A stretch of 10,980 bases of DNA, from assembly GCA_910585755.1 (NCBI GenBank), contig CAJUFH010000073.1, positions 1-10,980 of the forward strand. The letters run 5' to 3'. This document shows positions 5,570 through 10,980 of this stretch, piece after piece. Within the stretch, counting starts at the first letter, position 1, and each line of letters starts with the position of its first letter. The position numbers and the translations under genes were made by a program. A model generated the notes under the pieces. That model saw only the letters and a list, made by a program, of their open reading frames with translations, was not told the origin of the DNA and did no database searches. Source of the stretch: an uncultured Muribaculaceae bacterium (GTDB taxonomy: Bacteria > Bacteroidota > Bacteroidia > Bacteroidales > Muribaculaceae).

Positions 5570-7246
5570 TTACTTGTAGAGGTCGCCGGCGTTGTCAACC
5601 TGGCCGACAGGAATCGGGAAGTAGATTTCATCCTCGGAGAGGTTGGCTCCGGCGTAGTAGGAGCGGATTTTGCCCTCGGAGGCGTAGTATGCGTTGACGG
5701 TCTCGACGGCGGTTCCCCAGCGCACGAGGTCGAACCAGCGGTGTCCCTCCATTGCCAGCTCGAGGCGGCGCTCCATGCGGAGGGCGCGGCGGGCGTAGTC
5801 CTGGTTCCATCCGGTCGCGGGATACTCCTCGACGGCGTAGTTGGCTACCATCGGGTTGCAGTCAATCGGGGCATAGTCGGGGTCAACGGAACGCTTTGCG
5901 CGGGCGCGGATGTCGTTAATCAGGGTGCGGGCTTCGTCAAGACCCTTGTTCTGCTCGATCAGGGCCTCGGCCTTCATCAGCATGACGTCGGCGTAGCGGA
6001 TGAGGAGCATGTTGAGGGAGCTTGCGCCCCAGGGCACGATGCCGGGCTTGACGGCGGGATTCTCGGGCGCGGGATAGGGCTTTTTGCCGGAATACTGGCC
6101 GTAGAGGTCGTAGTTGCGGCACCATTTCTCGTTGTAGTTGTGGGAGCGCCAGGGCATTCCGATGCGTCCGAAAGTGAAGTCGAGGCGGGGGTCAACGTTT
6201 CCGGCATAGTCAGCGCCGTCGACATTCTCGTCGTTGAAGGAGCCGTCGAGGTAGGGGAGGCCCTGGGCGTCGGTGCGGAAGGCGTTCACCAGGTTCTGGG
6301 AGCCGAGATAGAAGTCGTCGCCGTTGCCGTAGAGGTTACCCTCGCTCCAGGTGCAGTTGAGGCAGTTGTTGTAGTTGTACTGCGCGCCGTTGTTGGCTGA
6401 GGAGAACTGCACGGCCAGGACGGCCTCGTACTGGTTGTTGAACTCGGGCTTCGACATGTCGAGGAAGTTGGGGTAGAGGTCGTACTTGCCGGAGTCGATG
6501 ACGTATCCGGCGTATGTCTCGGCCTCGGCATACTCGTGGACGAAGAGGTCGACCTTGGCCAGGATCGCGGCGGCGACATACTTGGTGAAGCGGCCTACCT
6601 GCTCCTGGTTCTCTGGGAGGATGTCGTAGCTGTCGCGGAGGTCCTTGCGGATGAACCCGGCGATTTCGTCGCGGGTGTACTGGTCGGCGCGGCAGGAGCT
6701 GGGGTCGATGACGGTCTCGTCGAAATAGGGGAACTCCTTGAAGATGCGGAGCATGTCGAAATAGAAGTATGCTCGGAGGGTCTTCATTTCGGCGATATAT
6801 GACTGGCGGGCGTCGTCGGAGAGGTTACCGGCGCTCTTGAGGGCGCGAATGGCGGTGTTGCAGCGGCTGACGGAATAGTAGTTGTTGCGCCATTTGAAGT
6901 TGCAGACATCGTTGTCGCTCTGAACGTTGCCGACTTCGAGCTGGTGGAGGTATGATTCCATCGTCACACCGTCGCCACCCTTGTAAGCGTCGTCGGAACG
7001 GACGTCGAAGACCCAGTTGTTGATCGGGCCGGCGAAGGATTCGTTGTTTCCGAAGAAGTGGCACATCAGGGAGGCGTAGGCGGCGGTCATCAGTTCGACG
7101 GCCTCGTCGTCGCCGATTTGTTCGGAGGTGAAGGAGCCCTGGGGCTTGGTGTCGAGCAGGTCGTCGCAGGAGGTTCCGGCCGCGCCCAGGGAGAGGGCTG
7201 CGAGGATGCCGACGGCGCTCTTTATATATTTATTGAAGTTTTTCAT
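5570..7246 (-). CDS. susD: SusD/RagB-family glycan-binding lipoprotein
   Basis: A 558-aa outer-membrane surface lipoprotein that forms the hinged lid over the SusC transporter and captures oligosaccharide. Lipobox GTSC with Cys27 is followed by DDLLD, an acidic surface-export signal. SusD helical (TPR-like) features include NNYYSVSRCNTAI and LRAYFYFDMLRIF in the first half. The C-terminal family motifs are clear: RYADVMLMKAEAL (417-429), RMERRLELAMEGHRWFDLVRWG (490-511) and EIYFPIP (130-136 within the last 148 residues). Many family members end in a QNPGY-like tail; this one stops after NAGDLYK, and the three codons past the stop would read PNP. It starts 18 bases after the susC stop and is clearly co-transcribed with it. 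Substrate is inferred as fructan from the GH32 in the operon; family assignment is secure. Confidence 0.96.
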   Translation of the reverse strand: MKNFNKYIKSAVGILAALSLGAAGTSCDDLLDTKPQGSFTSEQIGDDEAVELMTAAYASLMCHFFGNNESFAGPINNWVFDVRSDDAYKGGDGVTMESYLHQLEVGNVQSDNDVCNFKWRNNYYSVSRCNTAIRALKSAGNLSDDARQSYIAEMKTLRAYFYFDMLRIFKEFPYFDETVIDPSSCRADQYTRDEIAGFIRKDLRDSYDILPENQEQVGRFTKYVAAAILAKVDLFVHEYAEAETYAGYVIDSGKYDLYPNFLDMSKPEFNNQYEAVLAVQFSSANNGAQYNYNNCLNCTWSEGNLYGNGDDFYLGSQNLVNAFRTDAQGLPYLDGSFNDENVDGADYAGNVDPRLDFTFGRIGMPWRSHNYNEKWCRNYDLYGQYSGKKPYPAPENPAVKPGIVPWGASSLNMLLIRYADVMLMKAEALIEQNKGLDEARTLINDIRARAKRSVDPDYAPIDCNPMVANYAVEEYPATGWNQDYARRALRMERRLELAMEGHRWFDLVRWGTAVETVNAYYASEGKIRSYYAGANLSEDEIYFPIPVGQVDNAGDLYK

Positions 7247-7264
7247 TTTGAAGGCAATGGATGG

Positions 7265-10200
7265 TTAGAACTGGAGGTTGAGGCCGAGGGTGAAGGTGCG
7301 GGGTCGGGGATAAGCGCCGTTGTCGATACGCGCGCCGTATTCTCCGGGAAGGAGTTCGGGGTCGAGACCCTTGTACTTCGTAATGGTGAACACGTTTTCA
7401 ACCTGCCCGAAGACGTCGAGCTTCGTGGCTCCGATCTTGCCGATAATCTTGGCGGGGAGGGAGTAGGAGAGCTTGAGGTACTTCATCTTCATATAGGAGC
7501 CGTTTTCCACGTAGTAGGTCGAGAAGCGGGCCTCGTTGTTGTCGTCGGTGAGCGAGAGGGCGGGGATGTCGCTTCCGGTGTTTGTCGGGCTCCAGGCGTT
7601 GAGGATGTCGGCCGCGCGGTTTGTCGCGAGGTTGGAGTAGCTCATCGAGTAGAGCTGGCGCTTCATATGGTTCTGGATGTCGAATCCGAAGTCGCCGGAG
7701 AAGAACATGTCGAGGGTGAAGTCGCGGTATTTGAAGCCGAGGTTGAGGCCGAGCGAGAGGTCGGGGTTCGGGTCGCCGATTATGCAGCGGTCGTTCTCGT
7801 CAATGACGCCGTTGCCGTCGAGGTCGCGGTAGATGAGGCGGCCGGGAGCGGCTCCGGTCTGAGTCGCGTGGTTGGCAACCTGCTCCTTGTTCTGGAAGAT
7901 TCCGTCGCAGACGTATCCGTAGTAGACGCCCATGGGTTGTCCGGGAATCAGTCGCTGGTCGCCGCCGATGAATTTCTGGCGGTTGTTGAGCTTCTCGAGC
8001 TTGTTCTTGTACTGCGAGATGTTGACGGAGCCGTTCCAGGAGAAGTCGCCGTAGCGGGGGCTGTTGTAGGAGAGCTGGATTTCCCATCCGTTGTTCTTCA
8101 TCGAGCCGGTGTTGAGCCATACGGCGGCGTTTTCGCCGGCGACATCGAGGGCCGGGGGAATGGTCAGCATGTCGTGGGTCTTCTTGATGTAGTAGTCGGC
8201 TGTAAGGTTGAGAGCGCCGTTAAGGAACTGGAGGTCGACGCCGATGTTGTTCTGTACGGTGGTCTCCCATTTCAGCTCGGGGTTGCCGGACGCGGAGAGT
8301 GTTATGCCGGAGGTAGTCTGGTTGCCGGTGCCGGCGATGTCGTAAGCGCCGTTGCCGGTATTCATAACGTAAATCGAGTAGGAGGGATAGAGGGGCGGAA
8401 TGTTCGCGTTACCGTTCTGGCCCCAGGAGTAGCGGATTTTGAGGTCGCTGAGGATGTTGTTCTCGGGGAAGAAGGCTTCCTGGGTCGGACGCCAGGCTAG
8501 AGAGAAGGCGGGGAACACGCCGGCGCGGTGCTTCTTTGTGAAACGGGAGTTTTCGTCGCGGCGGATTGTGAAGGATGCCAGGTAGCGGTCGTCGAAATTG
8601 TAGTCAGCCTTGCCGAAGAGGGAGAACACGGACCACTGGGTCTTGCCGCCCCCGGCGTCGCGGTCGCCCGTTCCGGCACCGACCTGCATGAAGTCGCTGT
8701 CTTCGAAGGCGAATCCCTGGCGCGAGCCGGTAAGGTCGCGGAAGGTGTAGCCGATGGCCTCGGTACCGATCAGGACGTTGAGATGGTGCTTCTTGGCGAA
8801 AGTCTTGACGTAGTTGGCGGTGTTTGTCCAGGTCCAGGTGTCACCCTGTCCGTAGGCGCTGCCGACGCTGTTGATGTCGCCGGGGTTGGTGGCGCGGCCG
8901 AGGCTTACGCTGAAATACTGGCTGTGCTCGATACCGATGTTTGTCTTTACGGAGAGTCCTTCGATGGGTTTTACCTCGAGGTAAGCGTTTCCGAGGATTC
9001 GCCAGGAGGTGTTGACGTTGTCCTTGGCGTTTTCGATAAGCTGCACTGGGTTGGCGAGGTCGGAGGCGATCAGGGAAATGGGGCGGGTCCATTCGCCGTT
9101 GAGGCCGCGCACGGGGAGCGCGGGGTGCTGGCTCATGGCGGTGAAGGGGATTCCACGGTCGCCGGCGACATCCATGCCCCGGTTGCTCCAGCGGGCCACG
9201 GCGAGGTTCTCGCCGACGGTGAAGTACTTGCCGATGTTGTAGTGGGAGTTGACGCGGGCGGAGTAGCGCTCGTAGAAGGTCTTCTTGATGTTACCGTTCT
9301 GGTTGATGTAGTTCGCGGAGAAGAGCACGGAGCCTTTCTCGGAGCTGTTTGCCACGGTCGCGGTCAGGTTGTTGGTCCAGGCGGTATGGTAGACCTCGTC
9401 CTGCCAGTCGGTGTCGGTGGTCGGGAAGTTGGGGTTCCCGTTGACGTATTTCTGGAGCACCGGCTCTGGTCCGTTGCCGTAGAGGACGTGGCTTGGGGTG
9501 ATGTTGGAGTTTTTGGAGGCAGTCCAGTAGGCGCGTCCCCATTCCTCGGCGTTCATCATGTCGTAGCGCTTGGCGATAGTCTGGGCGCTGACGGCGTAGT
9601 TGACGCTTACGGAGAGGCGGTCACCCTTGCCTTGCTTTGTAGTGATGATTACCACGCCGTTGGCGGCTCGGGAGCCGTAGATCGAGGCGGAGGCAGCGTC
9701 TTTAAGCACCTGCATGCTCTCGATGTCGGAGGGGTTGATCATGTTGATGTTGTCGGTCGGGACGCCGTCTATGATATAGAGCGGGTCGTTGCTCGAATTG
9801 GCGGTCGACATACCGCGGACGCGGATGGAGCCTGTGCCGCCGGGGGCTGCGTCGGGGACGACGAGGACGCCGGGGAGCTTGCCGGCCATGGAGTTCATGA
9901 TGTTGCCGGAGTTCTCGCTCAACGGCTCCTTCATATCCATTACCGCTACGGCGCCGGTGAGGTCGGCCTTGCGGATAGTCTGGTAACCGACAACGACCAC
10001 CTCGTCGAGCAGGGCGTTGTTCTCTTCCATCTCAAAGGTCATGGACGGGGCCGCGGGGAGGGTCTTGGGATTGAAACCGACGTAGCTGACGGTTATTTTC
10101 GAGCCTGACGGAACTGAGAGGGAGAAATTGCCGTCGATGTCGGTCGAGACACCTTTCTTTGTCGCGTCGGAGACGACTGACGCTCCGATCAGCGGTTCCT

Positions 10201-10303
10201 GGTCGGCGGCGGAGACGACCGTGCCGTGCACGGTTATTTCCTGCGCCAGTGCGGCGATGGCCATGAAGAATAGCAAAATCGCGCTGAGGATTTGTTTTTT
10301 CAT
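7265..10303 (-). CDS. susC: SusC/RagA-family TonB-dependent outer-membrane transporter
   Basis: A 1012-aa TonB-dependent channel importing oligosaccharide, paired with SusD. The start at 10303 was chosen because MKKQILSAIL...ALAQ is a good signal peptide (about 1-21). The frame stays open another 53 codons upstream, but that stretch lies over the promoter and operator and does not look like protein. A carboxypeptidase-regulatory-like domain (about 23-95) precedes the TonB-box/plug junction DEVVVVGYQ (100-108). The plug has DPLYIIDGVPT (173-183) and the SusC signature LKDAASASIYGSRAANG (200-216), followed by a long barrel. An extracellular-loop EF-hand-like Ca motif, DLDGNGVIDENDR, lies near 827-839. 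The protein ends in Phe (GLNLQF), as beta-barrels do. No N-terminal STN domain is present, so no direct anti-sigma signalling is expected. It is the first gene of the operon after its regulator. Confidence 0.97.
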   Translation of the reverse strand: MKKQILSAILLFFMAIAALAQEITVHGTVVSAADQEPLIGASVVSDATKKGVSTDIDGNFSLSVPSGSKITVSYVGFNPKTLPAAPSMTFEMEENNALLDEVVVVGYQTIRKADLTGAVAVMDMKEPLSENSGNIMNSMAGKLPGVLVVPDAAPGGTGSIRVRGMSTANSSNDPLYIIDGVPTDNINMINPSDIESMQVLKDAASASIYGSRAANGVVIITTKQGKGDRLSVSVNYAVSAQTIAKRYDMMNAEEWGRAYWTASKNSNITPSHVLYGNGPEPVLQKYVNGNPNFPTTDTDWQDEVYHTAWTNNLTATVANSSEKGSVLFSANYINQNGNIKKTFYERYSARVNSHYNIGKYFTVGENLAVARWSNRGMDVAGDRGIPFTAMSQHPALPVRGLNGEWTRPISLIASDLANPVQLIENAKDNVNTSWRILGNAYLEVKPIEGLSVKTNIGIEHSQYFSVSLGRATNPGDINSVGSAYGQGDTWTWTNTANYVKTFAKKHHLNVLIGTEAIGYTFRDLTGSRQGFAFEDSDFMQVGAGTGDRDAGGGKTQWSVFSLFGKADYNFDDRYLASFTIRRDENSRFTKKHRAGVFPAFSLAWRPTQEAFFPENNILSDLKIRYSWGQNGNANIPPLYPSYSIYVMNTGNGAYDIAGTGNQTTSGITLSASGNPELKWETTVQNNIGVDLQFLNGALNLTADYYIKKTHDMLTIPPALDVAGENAAVWLNTGSMKNNGWEIQLSYNSPRYGDFSWNGSVNISQYKNKLEKLNNRQKFIGGDQRLIPGQPMGVYYGYVCDGIFQNKEQVANHATQTGAAPGRLIYRDLDGNGVIDENDRCIIGDPNPDLSLGLNLGFKYRDFTLDMFFSGDFGFDIQNHMKRQLYSMSYSNLATNRAADILNAWSPTNTGSDIPALSLTDDNNEARFSTYYVENGSYMKMKYLKLSYSLPAKIIGKIGATKLDVFGQVENVFTITKYKGLDPELLPGEYGARIDNGAYPRPRTFTLGLNLQF

Positions 10304-10333
10304 GATTATTACGATTGGTAGGGGTTTGTGGCG

Positions 10334-10341
10334 CAAAGATA
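10334..10341 (-). promoter_or_regulatory. -7 element of the susC operon promoter
   Basis: On the minus strand this reads TATCTTTG, a full match to the Bacteroidetes -7 consensus TAnnTTTG. It lies about 30 bases before the susC ATG, giving a 5' UTR of roughly 25 bases. No good -33 TTTG is seen at the expected 19-21 base spacing (the region around 10360-10368 reads ATTCTACC), which fits a promoter that needs an activator. Confidence 0.65.
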
Positions 10342-10372
10342 TTACAGATAGGGGTGAGGGGGTAGAATAAAT

Positions 10373-10401
10373 GTCGCGCCGTTTATGAAAAATGGCGCGA
10401 C
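10373..10401. promoter_or_regulatory. Inverted repeat upstream of the susC promoter, candidate HTCS operator
   Basis: GTCGCGCC (10373-10380) and GGCGCGAC (10394-10401) are perfect 8-bp inverted repeats separated by an AT-rich 13-base spacer. The half-sites are 21 bases centre to centre, two helical turns, and the repeat is centred about 50 bases upstream of the -7 element. That is where an activator dimer such as the AraC domain encoded next door would bind. The repeat is visible; its role is inferred. Confidence 0.5.
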
Positions 10402-10603
10402 CACCTATTTTTGCAACACAATGCACAGTTTTTACCATGAGGGCGCCGTCATAGCGGCCCATCTGGGTCGTCGCTTGAAGGTTCGGCCTCGGTCACAATC
10501 TTCAGATTGCTCCCATCGGCCTCGCCTCCAAGCTCCTACCATCTGAACCACTCTGACAACGCCCTCCCATCCGGGTACAACGAAATCTCGTCTTTGATTT
10601 ATC
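10402..10603. other. Non-coding spacer between HTCS gene and susC control region
   Basis: No gene is supported here. Visible structure includes TCGGCCTCG as a direct repeat (10483-10491 and 10516-10524) and a small hairpin CAATCT (10496-10501) with AGATTG (10504-10509). Two similar words, CCCATCTGGGT and CCCATCCGGGT, lie near 10458 and 10566. No clear terminator for the HTCS gene is seen, so read-through into susC is possible. Confidence 0.4.
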
Positions 10604-10631
10604 TTCACTCTTCACCATTCACTTTTCACTC
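10604..10631. repeat. Tandem TTCACNN heptamer array
   Basis: Four contiguous heptamers, TTCACTC, TTCACCA, TTCACTT and TTCACTC, lie three bases beyond the stop codon of the HTCS gene. The same period-7 TTCAC unit occurs in both arms of the element at 5399-5546. No function is known to me. Confidence 0.6.
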
Positions 10632-10634
10632 GGA

Positions 10635-10980
10635 TTAGTTGCCGAGGCGGTCGCGGAGGTCGGTCGGGGTCTCGCCGAAGGCCTCGCGGTAGCAGCGGGT
10701 GAAGTAGGCGGGGGTGGAGAATCCGACTTCGTAGGCGATTTCGCTGACGGAGCGGGATGTCGAGGCGAGGAGCTCGCGTGCCTGTTTGAGGCGGAGGGAG
10801 CGGAGCAGCTCGACGGGGGAATAGTTGGTGAGGGCCTTTATCTTGCGGTAGAACTGCGAGCGTCCGAGCCCCATCTTCGAGGCGAGGGTGTCGACGTTCA
10901 GTTCCGGGGCCCCCATCTCGCGGCGCACGATTTCCAGGAACCGGGCGTAGAACTCGTTGTCAACGTCGGGCGCACCGGCC
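10635..10980 (-). CDS. Hybrid two-component system regulator (HTCS), C-terminal AraC-type domain, partial
   Basis: Only the last 114 residues are in the window; the frame stays open to the right edge, and the GTG near 10928 is internal. The sequence is an AraC/XylS helix-turn-helix domain. The first HTH is around LNVDTLASKMGLGRSQFYRKIKAL, with the second in VSEIAYEVGFSTPAYFTRCYREAFGETPTDLR. The LGRSQFYRKIKALTNYSPVE form and the preceding DNEFYARFLEIV helix are typical of Bacteroidetes HTCS proteins. In these, a periplasmic sensor, histidine kinase and receiver sit in one chain with this DNA-binding end. Position next to susC in a fructan PUL matches BT1754, the fructose-sensing HTCS of B. thetaiotaomicron. 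The sensor and kinase are not visible, so a plain AraC regulator cannot be excluded. Confidence 0.88.
   Translation of the reverse strand, partial: AGAPDVDNEFYARFLEIVRREMGAPELNVDTLASKMGLGRSQFYRKIKALTNYSPVELLRSLRLKQARELLASTSRSVSEIAYEVGFSTPAYFTRCYREAFGETPTDLRDRLGN

Noticed and set aside
10304..10462. Upstream in-frame extension of susC by 53 codons
   Set aside because: The extension covers the -7 box and inverted repeat and would bury the signal peptide; the protein clearly begins at MKKQILSAIL.
10500..10570. Short 22-codon minus-strand frame in the HTCS-susC spacer
   Set aside because: No promoter or family support, and it is not distinguishable from chance in this GC-rich stretch.

Overview
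The window is an almost complete fructan-type polysaccharide utilisation locus (PUL) from a member of the Bacteroidales. The evidence is a SusC/SusD pair, lipoproteins whose lipobox Cys is followed by acidic residues, an AraC-type domain matching the end of a hybrid two-component sensor (HTCS), a TAnnTTTG-type -7 promoter element, and starts without Shine-Dalgarno sequences. The GC-rich coding DNA and the short C-terminal NLQG...GIY tails suggest a gut lineage such as Muribaculaceae or a relative; that family-level placement is inference.

Layout, left to right: the 3' part of a tRNA-Ser (anticodon read as CGA) on the + strand with its terminator; a strong hairpin and a gene-free purine-rich stretch; then only minus-strand genes. 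In transcription order (right to left) these are the 3' end of an HTCS regulator (10980-10635), a 331-bp control region, susC (10303-7265), susD (7246-5570), a surface glycan-binding lipoprotein with two FN3-like domains and a DUF4960-like domain (5379-3910), a second shorter DUF4960-like protein (3817-2729), and a LamG-fused GH32-like enzyme (2723-315).

How it works, by analogy with the B. thetaiotaomicron levan locus (BT1754, BT1763-BT1759): the sensor detects a fructan breakdown product and activates the susC promoter. The surface lipoproteins capture fructan and pass it to the SusCD transporter, and GH32 enzymes release fructose. The gene order matches that locus, except that the second DUF4960-like protein sits where the surface endo-levanase BT1760 would be. 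No fructokinase, sugar permease or second GH32 lies in the window. Levan versus inulin cannot be decided from sequence.

Most notable points: the GH32 nucleophile motif reads WTNECHG instead of WMNDPNG, so Glu replaces the catalytic Asp; the DUF4960-like gene is duplicated, with one lipid-anchored and one tailed product; an 8-bp inverted repeat with a 13-bp spacer sits just upstream of the susC promoter and looks like a regulator operator; and a 148-bp element with terminal inverted repeats and heptamer arrays lies between susD and the binding-protein gene.
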